Notes: generated by a model from the sequence alone, not told the origin. Shown: positions 44,279 to 54,182, counted from the first letter of the stretch. The stretch: 64,000 bases of DNA from an uncultured Verrucomicrobiota bacterium (GCA_949293415.1 CASFDK010000043.1:124001-188000), one strand, 5' to 3'. Numbers and translations are program-made.

Positions 44279-45202
44279 ATGGAAAACGAAACATCGCATA
44301 CGGGCGCGAGAAACGCCAATGCCGGCTCTAAATTGTCGGAATATTTGCTGACCGCTCCGTCGTTCCTGTGGCTCTGTGTCTTTTTCCTCATTCCGTCGAT
44401 TCTGGTCTTTGCGATAGCATTCAGAACCGCCGACCCCTCGGGCGGTATCGACGCGGGGTGGACGCTTTCGACAATCGAAAACGTTCTGAAAAATTCGTAT
44501 TTGGGCGTGCTTTGGCGCACGGTGTGGGTAAGCTGCGCGGTTACGGCAATCTGCCTGTTGCTCGGCATTCCCGTCGGCTACTGGATTGCCCTGCAAAAAC
44601 CGAAATACCGCTACTGGCTGCTGTTGGTAGTCATAATTCCGCTTTGGACGAACTTCCTCATCCGTATTTTCGCGTGGCGCGTGCTGCTGCACCCCGACGG
44701 ATTTTTGCGGCAGACGCTCTTGGCGTTGGGTCTGATTCCCGAAGACTTGTTCCTCCTAAACAATATCGGCGCGGTCATAATCGTCACGGTCTACACGTGC
44801 CTGCCGTTCGCGATTCTGCCGATTTACGCGGCGGCGGAAAAGTTCGATTTCTCGCTTCTCGAAGCCGCCCGCGACCTCGGCGCAACCCGCTTTTGCGCAT
44901 TCCGCAGAATCTTCCTCCCCGGGATTAAGCGCGGAATATTTACGGCAACTCTCGTCGTGCTGATTCCCGCGCTCGGCTCGTACGCCATTCCCGACTTGGT
45001 AGGCGGCGTAGACGGCGAAATGCTCGGCAACAAGATTGCCATCAAGGCTTCGGCATACAGAAATCTGCCGGAGGCGGCGGCTTTGGCGGCGTTCCTTTCG
45101 ATAATAATAACCGTGCCCGTACTGCTATTTTTGGTGAAGCAGAATAAGCTCGTAAAGAGCATCATCAACACGCGCCGCTCGGCGGGAGACTCCACGAAAT
45201 GA
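44279..45202 (+). CDS. potB: polyamine ABC transporter permease
   Basis: A 307-residue inner-membrane permease with about six helices. It starts with an unusual polar 20-residue extension. The EAA loop that docks PotA is visible as EAARDLGATRFCAFRRIFLP near residue 200. It overlaps potC by ATGA at 45199-45202. The order potA-B-C-D and sequence style match the classical system. Confidence 0.9.
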   Translation: MENETSHTGARNANAGSKLSEYLLTAPSFLWLCVFFLIPSILVFAIAFRTADPSGGIDAGWTLSTIENVLKNSYLGVLWRTVWVSCAVTAICLLLGIPVGYWIALQKPKYRYWLLLVVIIPLWTNFLIRIFAWRVLLHPDGFLRQTLLALGLIPEDLFLLNNIGAVIIVTVYTCLPFAILPIYAAAEKFDFSLLEAARDLGATRFCAFRRIFLPGIKRGIFTATLVVLIPALGSYAIPDLVGGVDGEMLGNKIAIKASAYRNLPEAAALAAFLSIIITVPVLLFLVKQNKLVKSIINTRRSAGDSTK

Positions 45203-45981
45203 AGACGCGCTACACATCGCTTCTGGCAACGCTGTTCGTGATGGCGTTTATGTATCTGCCGATTGTAATGCTCGTGTCGCAGTCGTTCAACGCGTCGCGC
45301 TACGGCGGCAGATGGATGGGCTTTTCGCTCAAGTGGTACGAGGCGCTTTTCCGCGACTCGGCTGTAATAAACGCAACGCTCAACACGCTGATAATCGCCT
45401 GCGTATCGACGCTGTTTTCGACGGCGATAGGCACCTGCGCGGCGTGGGTGCTCAACCGCTACAAGCAGTCGAAACTGCAGACGGTGCATTACGGCATCGT
45501 CTACGCGCCGCTGATTGTGCCCGATGTTCTGATGGGCATAAGTCTTTTGCTGATGTTCGTAAGCCTGAAAGTGCAACTTGGTATGTTCACTGTGATTTTG
45601 GCGCACATAACGTTCAGCGTAAGCTTCGTAACTTTCACGGTTCTGGCAAGACTGCAGGACTTCGACTTCAACATTATCCAAGCCGCGCAGGATTTGGGCG
45701 CGGGAAATCTGCGGATATTCGTTAAGATACTTTTGCCGTTGCTCGGTCCGGGGATTGCCTCGGGCGCGATGATGGCTTTTACTCTCTCGATGGACGACTT
45801 CGTTGTTACGTTCTTCGTGGGCGGCCCGGGTAGCACTACGCTTCCCGTCAAAGTGTACAGTATGATGAAACACGGTGCGCCCGCGATAATCAACGCGTTG
45901 TCCGTCGTATTTATGGCTCTCACTTTCACTGTCGCCATTCTCGGACAGTGCCTAACAAAAAAGAAATACGAACAACCATAA
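45199..45981 (+). CDS. potC: polyamine ABC transporter permease
   Basis: A 260-residue permease with about six helices and the EAA loop AAQDLGAGNLRIFVKILLPL near residue 160. The segments LPIVMLVSQSFNASRYGG and GAMMAFTLSMDDFVVTFFVG are characteristic of PotC/YdcV proteins. It is translationally coupled to potB and followed after 19 bases by potD. Confidence 0.9.
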   Translation: MKTRYTSLLATLFVMAFMYLPIVMLVSQSFNASRYGGRWMGFSLKWYEALFRDSAVINATLNTLIIACVSTLFSTAIGTCAAWVLNRYKQSKLQTVHYGIVYAPLIVPDVLMGISLLLMFVSLKVQLGMFTVILAHITFSVSFVTFTVLARLQDFDFNIIQAAQDLGAGNLRIFVKILLPLLGPGIASGAMMAFTLSMDDFVVTFFVGGPGSTTLPVKVYSMMKHGAPAIINALSVVFMALTFTVAILGQCLTKKKYEQP

Positions 45982-46000
45982 ACAACGAGAATAAAAAGAA

Positions 46001-47044
46001 ATGAAAAAATACATAACGGTATGCGCTGTTGCGCTCGCGGCAATCGCGGGCGCGCTCGTCTCGGGGTGCGGCCCCGCAAAACCCACGCTCAACGTCTACA
46101 TGTGGTCGGACTACATAGACTTGGACCTCGTAAGAGAGTTCGAAAAGCAGAACAACTGCAAGGTCGTAATCGACATTTTCGACTCCAACGAGTTTATGTA
46201 TTCGAAACTGAAGGCGGGCGGCACGGGCTACGACGTAATTCTCCCGACTTCCTATATGGCGCGGGTGATGTTCGAGCAGAATATGCTCGAAAAACTCGAC
46301 CACTCGAAGCTGCCGAACATCAGGTTCGTCAACCAGAAGGTGCTCGCCGACTTGGCTATCGACAAGAAAATGGAGTACAGCGTGCCCTATATGCTCGGCT
46401 ACACCTGCGTTGCATACAACAAGGACAAGGTGGGCAAACTTCCCGAAAGCTGGGACGTTTTCTCGAACGCAAAATACGCGGGCAAAATGACTATGCTCAA
46501 CGACCACCGCGAAACAATCGGAGCCGCCCTCTTCTTCCTAGGCAAGAGTATGAACGATACGAACGACGCAGACCTCGCCAAGGCAAAGGAAATTCTGCTC
46601 AAATGGAAAAAGAATCTGGCGAAATTCGACAACGAACTCTACAAGGTCGGCATCCAGTCGGGCGAATTTCTGATAGTACAGGGTTACAGCGGCGACCTCT
46701 TCCAAGTTCTGGCGGAATCGCCGAATCTGGCGTATATGTGTCCGAAGGAAGGCATCTCCATGAGCTGCGACGACTGGGTAATTCCCGCGTCGGCGAAAAA
46801 CAAGGAGCTTGCCTACAAGTTTATCGACTTCCTGTGCGAACCCAAAAATGCGGCGAAGAATATGGAATTTACCTGCTACAGCGCGCCCATTCCCGAAGCC
46901 CGCAAATATGTCTCGGAAGAGAACAAAAACCACCCCGGAATGTTCATCCCCGACGACCTTTACAAGCGCGGCGAACTCATCCGCGACCTCGGCGCGGACA
47001 ACGCCAAGTTCAACGAACTCTGGGACGTTGTAAAGGGCAACTAA
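46001..47044 (+). CDS. potD: spermidine/putrescine-binding lipoprotein
   Basis: A 347-residue substrate-binding protein. The signal ends at a lipobox (LVSGC), so it is lipid-anchored in the periplasm. Motifs include LNVYMWSDYIDLDLVREFEK, YDVILPTSYMARVMFEQNML, PYMLGYTCVAYNKDKVG, and AEDWVIPASA-like CDDWVIPASAKNKELAYKFI, typical of PotD/PotF. It closes the operon before a strong terminator. The exact polyamine cannot be told from sequence alone. Confidence 0.92.
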   Translation: MKKYITVCAVALAAIAGALVSGCGPAKPTLNVYMWSDYIDLDLVREFEKQNNCKVVIDIFDSNEFMYSKLKAGGTGYDVILPTSYMARVMFEQNMLEKLDHSKLPNIRFVNQKVLADLAIDKKMEYSVPYMLGYTCVAYNKDKVGKLPESWDVFSNAKYAGKMTMLNDHRETIGAALFFLGKSMNDTNDADLAKAKEILLKWKKNLAKFDNELYKVGIQSGEFLIVQGYSGDLFQVLAESPNLAYMCPKEGISMSCDDWVIPASAKNKELAYKFIDFLCEPKNAAKNMEFTCYSAPIPEARKYVSEENKNHPGMFIPDDLYKRGELIRDLGADNAKFNELWDVVKGN

Positions 47045-47064
47045 ACAAGGTGGATTTTAACGCG

Positions 47065-47097
47065 CGCGGACGGGATTTTTCCCGCCCGCGTTTTTTT
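47065..47097 (+). terminator. intrinsic terminator of potABCD
   Basis: A 10-base-pair stem with one mismatch (47065-47074 with 47081-47090), 6-base loop and seven T residues at 47091-47097. It begins 21 bases after potD. Confidence 0.9.
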
Positions 47098-47199
47098 CCG
47101 AAAACAAGCCGAAACATATTCCGCAAAAAAACTTTCATATAGACTTGCCAAGCGCGCAGGCTTGTCGAGAATGGAAGGGACAATTCAGCTACAATTTCT

Positions 47200-49116
47200 A
47201 TGAGCGATTCTATCAAACACGAATGCGGCATTGCTTTAATCAGGCTTCTCAAGCCTCTCGAATACTACAAAGAAAAGTATGACGACCCCATCTACGGCTT
47301 CCACAAGCTGTTTCTTTTGATGGAAAAACAACACAACCGCGGTCAGGACGGCGCGGGAATTGGGGCGGTAAAAATCGGCGTCGAAGCGGGTGAAAACTAT
47401 ATCTACCGCGAACGCAACGCAAAGCCCAACGGTCTTTCCGAAATCTTCACCGAACAATTCGAAAAGTACGACGAAAAAATCAAGAAGGGAATCATCCACC
47501 CCGAATTTATCGACACCGTAAAAAAGAATTTCGACTACGCCGCCGAACTGCTCATCGGACACCTGCGCTACGGCACGAGCGGCTCGTACCAGAAAAGCAG
47601 CTGCCACCCGTTCTTCAGAAAGAGCACTTGGCCCGCGCGTAACTTGATGCTCGTTGGCAACTTCAACATCACGAATACCGAAGAGCTTAACCGCGACCTC
47701 ATCGAGCGCGGCATACATCCCGTATTCAGCACCGACACGCAGGCGATTCTCGAAGAAATCTGCTTCCAGCTCGACATCGAACACGGCGAAATCTACCGCG
47801 AACTGCGCGACGAAGGCGTGGCGGGCGAAGACATCCTGCGGATGATGAACGAACGCCTCAGCCCTCTCAGAATCGTGAGCAACGCCGCGAAGACTTGGGA
47901 CGGCGGCTACGCAATCGCGGGGGCAATCGGCAACGGCGACGCGTTTGTTTTGCGCGACGCAAACGGAATCCGCCCCTGCTTCTACTACAAAAACGAAGAA
48001 CTCATCGCGTTTGCCTCGGAACGCGTTCCGCTTATGACCGTTTTCGAAGCCGCCGAAGAGGACATCAGGGAAGTCTCCCCAGGAAACGTATTCGTGATGA
48101 AGTGCGACGGCACGTGCTACGAACAGTCGTACCGCAAGGCGGGAGAAAGAAAATCGTGCACGTTCGAGCGCATCTACTTCTCGCGCGGCAACGACCCGCA
48201 AATCTACCGCGAAAGAAAGGCACTCGGCGCGGCACTCTGCCCCAAGCTCGTAAAGTCGATAGACAACGATTTCAAGCACGCGGTTTTCAGCTACATCCCC
48301 AACACGGCGGAAATCGCCTACTACGGAATGATGAGCGGGCTGCGCGTAATGCGCCGTCAGGAGGTCAAAAACGAGCTTCTCGAACTCGTAAAATCGGACA
48401 GACCGCTCACGCCCGAAATCATCGACAAACTGGTGATGGACAACTGGCCGCGCGGCGAGAAAGTCGCCCACAAGGATATCAAACTGCGCACGTTTATCTC
48501 GCAGGAAAAAGACCGTACGCAGCTTGCCTCGCACGTGTACGATATCACCTACGGCGTGGTCACGCCCAAGGACGTGCTCGTCTGCCTCGACGACTCAATC
48601 GTGCGCGGAACGACGCTAAAACGCCAAATTCTGCGAATCCTCAGCCGCACCAACCCGAAGAAAATCGTTATCGCCTCGACCGCGCCGCAAATCCGCTATC
48701 CCGACTGCTACGGCATAGATATGAGCGAGATCGGTAAGTTCATCGCATTCCAAGCGGCGATTAAACTCCTGAAAGAAACGGGCAACTCGGAGATAATCCG
48801 CGAAGTATACCAGCTCTGCGTTGCGCAAAAAGACAAGCCCGACTGCGAAATCGTAAACCACGTCAAAAAGATTTACGACAAATTCACCTGCGAACAAATC
48901 ACAAAGAAAGTGGGCGAACTGGTCTATCCGAAAAACGTGGAGTGGAACGGCGAAGTCGAAATCGTTTTCCAGACAATCGAAGACCTGCACAAGTCGATAA
49001 CCTCGTGCACGGGCGACTGGTACTTTACGGGCGACTATCCGACCCCCGGTGGCTTCCGCGTGCTCAACAACGCGTTCATAAACTACTATGAAAACAGGGA
49101 GGGTCGCAGCTACTAA
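47200..49116 (+). CDS. purF: amidophosphoribosyltransferase, long form
   Basis: First step of purine synthesis: transfers ammonia from glutamine to PRPP. The glutaminase domain has its nucleophile Cys9 in HECGIALIR, with GHLRYGTSGS near residue 129 and LVGNFNITNTEEL near 155. The PRPP-binding loop VCLDDSIVRGTTLKRQILRI lies near residue 465. At 638 residues it is much longer than the usual 450-500, with insertions in the glutaminase domain and a 90-residue C-terminal extension; long forms occur in some Bacteroidetes. A second role cannot be excluded. Single-gene unit by spacing. Confidence 0.85.
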   Translation: MSDSIKHECGIALIRLLKPLEYYKEKYDDPIYGFHKLFLLMEKQHNRGQDGAGIGAVKIGVEAGENYIYRERNAKPNGLSEIFTEQFEKYDEKIKKGIIHPEFIDTVKKNFDYAAELLIGHLRYGTSGSYQKSSCHPFFRKSTWPARNLMLVGNFNITNTEELNRDLIERGIHPVFSTDTQAILEEICFQLDIEHGEIYRELRDEGVAGEDILRMMNERLSPLRIVSNAAKTWDGGYAIAGAIGNGDAFVLRDANGIRPCFYYKNEELIAFASERVPLMTVFEAAEEDIREVSPGNVFVMKCDGTCYEQSYRKAGERKSCTFERIYFSRGNDPQIYRERKALGAALCPKLVKSIDNDFKHAVFSYIPNTAEIAYYGMMSGLRVMRRQEVKNELLELVKSDRPLTPEIIDKLVMDNWPRGEKVAHKDIKLRTFISQEKDRTQLASHVYDITYGVVTPKDVLVCLDDSIVRGTTLKRQILRILSRTNPKKIVIASTAPQIRYPDCYGIDMSEIGKFIAFQAAIKLLKETGNSEIIREVYQLCVAQKDKPDCEIVNHVKKIYDKFTCEQITKKVGELVYPKNVEWNGEVEIVFQTIEDLHKSITSCTGDWYFTGDYPTPGGFRVLNNAFINYYENREGRSY

Positions 49117-49136
49117 TTCGGATGCGGATTTACAGC

Positions 49137-49175
49137 CGACCGTTCCCCATCGGGCGCAGTCGACGGTCTTTTCAG
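49137..49175 (+). terminator. weak hairpin terminator after purF
   Basis: A 6-base-pair stem (GACCGT with ACGGTC) over a long loop followed by four T residues, 20 bases after the purF stop. It is the only candidate terminator before malQ. Confidence 0.3.
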
Positions 49176-49201
49176 GAAATTAAAAAAAGTTGCGCTTTGT
49201 T

Positions 49202-50797
49202 ATGAAAACGCAGACCCCCCCACGCCGAAACGTGAAAATTCCCGATTTCTCGTGGCACGACAGCCGCGCGGCGGGCGTATTTTTGCACATCTCGGCGTTG
49301 CCGTCGGAATACGGAATCGGAAACGTCGGGCGCGCGGCGGACAAATTCTTCGACTTTCTCGAACAGGCGGGAATGACTTGGTGGCAAATCTGCCCGCTCG
49401 GACCTACGGGCTACGGCGATTCGCCCTATCAGTCGTTTTCGACATTCGCGGGCAACCCGTATTTCATCGACTTGGGGGAGTTGGCGGAAGCGGGGCTTCT
49501 GGAACGCCGCGAGCTTGAACCGCTCAAAACCCTGCCGCGCGAAAGGTGCGATTTCGGCGCACTCTATTGCAATATACCCGCGTTGCTGCGCGAGGCGGCT
49601 GAACGATGGCGCAAAATCGGCGCGGATTCGTCGGTATTCGACTTCGGGCAAACTTTCGACGAATTCCGAAAAACGAACGCCCATTGGCTCGATTCCTACG
49701 CCCTATTTACCGCGCTCAAGCGCAAAAACGGCGGCAAGCCGTGGTATGAATGGCGCAAAGACCTGCGCAATTTCGAAACGGCGATTGACATGTCGGCGGA
49801 GGTTGCGGACGAAATTTTCGCAACCGAATTTTCGCAGTGGGTATTTTTCGGCCAGTACGCAAAATTCAGGGCGAAGGCGCAAACGCGCGGCATAAACATT
49901 TTCGGCGACATTCCGATTTTCGTCGCCCACGACAGCGCGGACGTGTGGGCGAACCGCGGCATCTTCGACCTCTACGCCGACGGCACGACGCGCACGGCGG
50001 CGGGGGTGGGGCCCGACTATTTCTCGGCGGAAGGTCAGTATTGGGGCAACCCGCTCTACGATTGGGACGGCAAAAAAGCCGAGGTATTCGAATTCTGGCG
50101 CAAACGCGTTGCGGCGGCGGTCTCGATGTACGACGCAATCCGCTTCGACCACTTCAGGGGCTTTGCCGACTACTGGGCGATTCCATCGAAGACGAAAGAC
50201 GCGCGGAAAGGTTCGTGGAAATTGGGACCCGATGTCGAATTTTTCGCATATCTAAAAAAGCATTTTCCCGACAACAAGTTCGTGGCGGAAGACCTCGGTC
50301 TGCTCTCGGAGCGGGCAATGAAACTGCGCGACGAAATAAAAATTCCCGCGATGGCGGTAATGCAGTTCGCGTTCGGCTCGGACGCGTCGAACCCGTATTT
50401 TCCGCACAACGTAAAGCGCGAATGCGTCTACTACACGGGCACGCACGACAACGATACCGCCTGCGGATGGTACGCCTCGGCAACGGAGGCGGCAAAAGAC
50501 CAGTTGCGCCGCTATTTCCGCTCGTCGGGCGACGTGCCGAACTGGGATATGATTCACGCGGTATTGCTTGGCGTTCCGCGCCTTGCGGTTATTCCGATGC
50601 AGGACATACTCGGGCTTCCGTCGAATTGCCGCTTCAATACCCCCGGAAAGTCCGATGGCAACTGGCAGTGGCGCATAACCGCCGAACAGCTCGAAACGGC
50701 GCGCGTCCAAAACGCGCCCTATCTCAAATCAATAGCCGAACTGGGCGGGAGATTTTCATTGAAAAAAGAAACGACAATCGGAAAATTAGAGAAATGA
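49202..50797 (+). CDS. malQ: 4-alpha-glucanotransferase (amylomaltase)
   Basis: A 531-residue GH77 enzyme that transfers glucan chains between maltodextrins in glycogen or starch use. ATG 49202 is preferred to 49190. Conserved blocks: GVFLHISALPSEYGIGNVG and GPTGYGDSPYQSFSTFAGNP near the start, nucleophile Asp in DAIRFDHFRGFADYW near residue 303, acid/base Glu in VAEDLGLL near 355, and TGTHDNDTACGWY near 405. Length is standard. The stop overlaps the ptsI start (ATGA at 50794-50797), so the two are coupled. Confidence 0.93.
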   Translation: MKTQTPPRRNVKIPDFSWHDSRAAGVFLHISALPSEYGIGNVGRAADKFFDFLEQAGMTWWQICPLGPTGYGDSPYQSFSTFAGNPYFIDLGELAEAGLLERRELEPLKTLPRERCDFGALYCNIPALLREAAERWRKIGADSSVFDFGQTFDEFRKTNAHWLDSYALFTALKRKNGGKPWYEWRKDLRNFETAIDMSAEVADEIFATEFSQWVFFGQYAKFRAKAQTRGINIFGDIPIFVAHDSADVWANRGIFDLYADGTTRTAAGVGPDYFSAEGQYWGNPLYDWDGKKAEVFEFWRKRVAAAVSMYDAIRFDHFRGFADYWAIPSKTKDARKGSWKLGPDVEFFAYLKKHFPDNKFVAEDLGLLSERAMKLRDEIKIPAMAVMQFAFGSDASNPYFPHNVKRECVYYTGTHDNDTACGWYASATEAAKDQLRRYFRSSGDVPNWDMIHAVLLGVPRLAVIPMQDILGLPSNCRFNTPGKSDGNWQWRITAEQLETARVQNAPYLKSIAELGGRFSLKKETTIGKLEK

Positions 50798-52563
50798 GCG
50801 AAATCCAACAGGGAATCGAACGCGAACTAAAGGGGCTTTCCGTATCGAAAGGCATTGCCCACGGCGAAGCATTCGTAATGTTCCGCAGAGAACTTGAAAC
50901 GCCCGTCTACGAAATACGCGATTCCGACAAGCCCGCTGAAAGGGAGCGCTTCCAGAACGCCATTCTCAAAACACGCGCCGACATCCAGCAAATCAAGGCG
51001 GAACTGGCCGAAAGCATCGGGGAATCCGAATCGAGCATTTTCGACGCGCACCTGCTCGTGCTCGAAGACGTGGCGATAATACAGGAAACGCTCGCGACTT
51101 TCGAGAAGGAACATTTCAATATCGAATACTGCTACCAGACGGTAATCAACAAGTTCATCGAAGCCTTTGAGAAAATCGACGACGCATTCATCCGCGAAAG
51201 AATCGGAGATCTCAAAGACGTTTCGCGCCGCGTGATAGCCAATATGCTAGGCATCGAAACCTCGAAAATAGGCGCGCTCTCCGACCCCCTCATTCTCGTA
51301 AGCTCCGACTTCGCACCGTCCGACTTCGCCCTCGTAGACAAGAGCAAAATTTTGGCAATCGTCACCGAAAAAGGCTCGCAGACAAGCCACACGGCGATTC
51401 TTTCGCGCTCGCTCGGCATACCGTGCATTGTCGGAGTATCGGGCGTCGAAAACTCGATTTCGTCGGGCGAATTTCTGCTCGTCGACGGCTACAACGGACA
51501 GGTTGTCGTAAATCCGTCGCAGGAAACTCTCCGCCACTATACGGAAGTCGAGTCGATTCACCGCGAAATCCAGAAGGTTTTCGACACCTCGCTGCCCTAT
51601 CCGTCCACAACACCCGACGGAGTCGACTTCAAAATCGAGCTTAACATAAGTTCCGCCGCCGACATCCCCGCAGGCTCGATGAACTATTGCGACGGTGTGG
51701 GGCTACTACGCACCGAAAATTTCTTCCTCGACACCGGATCGTTCCCCGACGAACAGGCGCAGTTCGAAGTCTACAAAGACGCGGTTCTCGCCGCGTGCGG
51801 CAAACCCGTTACAATCCGCACGCTCGACCTCGGCGGCGACAAAACCCTAAATATGATGAAAGAGGCGAACAAAGAGGAAAACCCCTTTATGGGCTACAGG
51901 GCGATAAGATTCTGCCTCGACCACAAAGACATTTTCCTCACGCAGCTCAAGGCGATTTTGCGGGCAAGCGCGTTCGGTACGGTGAAAATCCTCCTGCCGA
52001 TGATTTGCTCGATACGCGAAGTCGAACGCTCGCGCCTGCTTATCGAACAGGCAAAAGAGGAACTTGCCGCGGCAAATATCGCATTCGACAAGCACATTCA
52101 AGTGGGCGCGATGATTGAAGTGCCCAGTGCGGCGATGACTGCGGATGTCATCTGCGATGTCTGCGATTTCATCAGCATAGGCACCAACGACCTCATCCAG
52201 TACATACTCGCCGTAGACCGCGTAAACGACATGGTAGCGTATCTCTACGAACCGACACATCCCGCGGTAATCCGCACGCTCGATATAGTTGTTTCGGCGG
52301 CGGAAAAGGCGGGCATTCCCGTGTGCGTGTGCGGCGAACTTGCGGCAGACCCAATTTTCGCGCCGCTTTTGCTGGGAATGGGTGTTACCGAATTCAGTAT
52401 GAGTCCGACGGCGGTCAGCGAAATCAAATTCCTGCTGCGCAAAACCTCATCCGACAAGGCAAAGGGGCTGCGCAACGAAGTGCTTTCGCTCCAACGCGCG
52501 CGCCATATAATCAGCCGTCTGCGCTCATACCACTACGAGGCGATGCAGCCGTACATTAAATGA
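50794..52563 (+). CDS. ptsI: phosphoenolpyruvate-protein phosphotransferase (PTS Enzyme I)
   Basis: A 589-residue Enzyme I that passes phosphate from PEP to HPr. The active histidine is in EKGSQTSHTAILSRSLGIP near residue 200, with the swivelling domain around it. The PEP-binding barrel has LRTENFFLD near 305, ICSIREVERSRLLIEQAKEE, SIGTNDLIQYILAVDR near 465 and the active Cys in CVCGELAADP near 512. No HPr or EII gene is adjacent, so it may act in regulation or with distant components. It overlaps malQ and glcD by 4 bases each. Confidence 0.92.
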   Translation: MSEIQQGIERELKGLSVSKGIAHGEAFVMFRRELETPVYEIRDSDKPAERERFQNAILKTRADIQQIKAELAESIGESESSIFDAHLLVLEDVAIIQETLATFEKEHFNIEYCYQTVINKFIEAFEKIDDAFIRERIGDLKDVSRRVIANMLGIETSKIGALSDPLILVSSDFAPSDFALVDKSKILAIVTEKGSQTSHTAILSRSLGIPCIVGVSGVENSISSGEFLLVDGYNGQVVVNPSQETLRHYTEVESIHREIQKVFDTSLPYPSTTPDGVDFKIELNISSAADIPAGSMNYCDGVGLLRTENFFLDTGSFPDEQAQFEVYKDAVLAACGKPVTIRTLDLGGDKTLNMMKEANKEENPFMGYRAIRFCLDHKDIFLTQLKAILRASAFGTVKILLPMICSIREVERSRLLIEQAKEELAAANIAFDKHIQVGAMIEVPSAAMTADVICDVCDFISIGTNDLIQYILAVDRVNDMVAYLYEPTHPAVIRTLDIVVSAAEKAGIPVCVCGELAADPIFAPLLLGMGVTEFSMSPTAVSEIKFLLRKTSSDKAKGLRNEVLSLQRARHIISRLRSYHYEAMQPYIK

Positions 52564-53975
52564 CGCAAAATATCGACGAGTTTCTCCGCCGGCTCTCCGC
52601 CGACGGAATGGAATGCGCGACCGACGAAAAATCGCTCTTCGCCGCATCGCTCGACCATATGCGCTACAGCTTTCCCCCGCAGGCGGTTGTCTTTGCAAAG
52701 TCGGTTTCCGACGTCGCAAAAACCCTGCGCAACGCGAACGAACTCGAAGTTCCAATCACCGTGCGCGGCTCGGGAACGGGCTGCACGGGCGGTTGTGTTC
52801 CCGTTTGCGGCGGAGTGGTGCTCGACGTGTCGAAAATCGACTTCATCGAAATCGACCCCGTCGCGAGAATCGCACACGTCGGTGCGGGCGCAATAACCGC
52901 GGAAGTAGACGCAAAGGCGGGCGAATACGGTTTCTTCTATGCGCCCGATCCGTCGTCGCACAAATTTTCGTCGATAGGCGGCAATATCGCCTGCAATGCG
53001 GGCGGACTTCGCGCCCTAAAATACGGAAATACGCGCGAAAACGTGCTCTCGCTCAAAGCCGTGCTCGTGGACGGCACCGAAATCACGGGGGCGTTGCCGC
53101 TGAAAAAATACGCGTTCGGGCTGAACCTGCGCGATTTGTTCATCGGCTCCGAGGGCACGCTCGGGGTGGTGGTCGAAGCTTGGCTGAAATTGCTGCCCAA
53201 GCCCGAATCTAAAACGACGGCACTGGCATTCTTCGACGGCGACAAAAAGGCGTTCGAAGGAGTCGAAAAAATAATGGAGTCTAACCTCTCGCCGTGCATA
53301 CTCGAATTTCTCGATTCCGAAACGGTCTCCTGCATCCGCGCGAGAAATCCGCATATGAAAATTCCGCAAAACTCCGCCGCAATCCTCGCGGAATTCGACG
53401 ACGAAAACAACGCAAAACAGGCGGAAAAATTCGTCGAAATCCTCTCGCCCGCCGCAGATGCAAAGTTCGCGAAAACTTCGGCGGAGGCGGAGGAACTTTG
53501 GAAAGTCCGTAGGGCGGCTTCGCAGTCGATGTACGAGCTGGGCGACAGCAAGCTCAGCCAAGACATCGTTCTTCCGCATACGGCTCTCGACGAATTTTTC
53601 GCCTACTACAAAGCCCTCGGGCGCGAAACGAAACTGGCAACGCCCATATTCGGACACGCGGGCGACGGCAACTACCACATCCATTTTATGTACGATTCCG
53701 AAGATTCTACGGCGCGCGCGCGGGCAGTCGATGCGATGGACTCGGCGATAAAAAAGGCGGTGGAACTGGGCGGCGCGGTTTCGGGCGAACACGGAGTGGG
53801 CTTTTTGAAGTCGAAATATATGCCGCTGCAACATACGCAGGCGGAACTCGGGATAATGCGTTCGATAAAAAAGCTTTTCGACCCCAAAAACATTCTGAAC
53901 CGCGAAAAAGTCTACACGCCCCACGACATAAAAAATCTTGCCCCCCTGAAGAACATCAAACTTCCGTGGGACTAA
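52560..53975 (+). CDS. FAD-linked oxidase, GlcD/D-lactate dehydrogenase family
   Basis: A 471-residue flavoprotein that oxidises a 2-hydroxyacid such as glycolate or D-lactate. The FAD-binding domain has VRGSGTGCTGGCVPVCGGVV near residue 68 and SSIGGNIACNAGGLRALKYG near 140. The C-terminal oxidase domain has PIFGHAGDGNYHIHF near 362 and GAVSGEHGVGFLKSK near 405. No Fe-S partner (GlcF) is beside it. Its start overlaps ptsI by ATGA, making the malQ-ptsI-oxidase trio one translationally coupled cluster. Substrate is not certain. Confidence 0.88.
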   Translation: MTQNIDEFLRRLSADGMECATDEKSLFAASLDHMRYSFPPQAVVFAKSVSDVAKTLRNANELEVPITVRGSGTGCTGGCVPVCGGVVLDVSKIDFIEIDPVARIAHVGAGAITAEVDAKAGEYGFFYAPDPSSHKFSSIGGNIACNAGGLRALKYGNTRENVLSLKAVLVDGTEITGALPLKKYAFGLNLRDLFIGSEGTLGVVVEAWLKLLPKPESKTTALAFFDGDKKAFEGVEKIMESNLSPCILEFLDSETVSCIRARNPHMKIPQNSAAILAEFDDENNAKQAEKFVEILSPAADAKFAKTSAEAEELWKVRRAASQSMYELGDSKLSQDIVLPHTALDEFFAYYKALGRETKLATPIFGHAGDGNYHIHFMYDSEDSTARARAVDAMDSAIKKAVELGGAVSGEHGVGFLKSKYMPLQHTQAELGIMRSIKKLFDPKNILNREKVYTPHDIKNLAPLKNIKLPWD

Positions 53976-54064
53976 TCCGCCGAATTTGCCTCCGCCCACT
54001 CCGCTCCGTGTTCGTCGGGCGTTATATGCGGATTTTGTCTATTTTGTCTTCGAGTTCAAAAAAA

Positions 54065-54104
54065 AAGATGCCGTCGAACATTCGGCGGCATCTTAAGCTT
54101 TTTT
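54065..54104 (+). terminator. intrinsic terminator of the malQ-ptsI-oxidase operon
   Basis: A 12-base-pair stem with one mismatch (54065-54076 with 54083-54094) followed by a T-run at 54099-54104. It lies 90 bases after the oxidase stop. Confidence 0.8.
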
Positions 54105-54111
54105 ACGCAAA

Positions 54112-54161
54112 CCGATTCTTCGGCTTTCGGCATTTAAAAATGTCAAAAGCCGAAGAATCGG
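54112..54161 (-). terminator. long perfect inverted repeat downstream of the RHH gene
   Basis: A perfect 16-base-pair stem (54112-54127 with 54146-54161) with an 18-base loop that itself can pair partly. It lies 21 bases past the RHH stop on the minus strand, followed there by TTTGCG, so it is an unusual terminator at best. It could instead protect the 3' end of the transcript. Confidence 0.5.
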
Positions 54162-54182
54162 CGTGAACGCAGTAAAAGAAGA

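Noticed and set aside
49837..50793. Upstream extension of the ptsI frame inside malQ
   Set aside because: The extension is an out-of-frame reading of malQ; Enzyme I homology begins at the ATG 50794 with the expected ATGA overlap.
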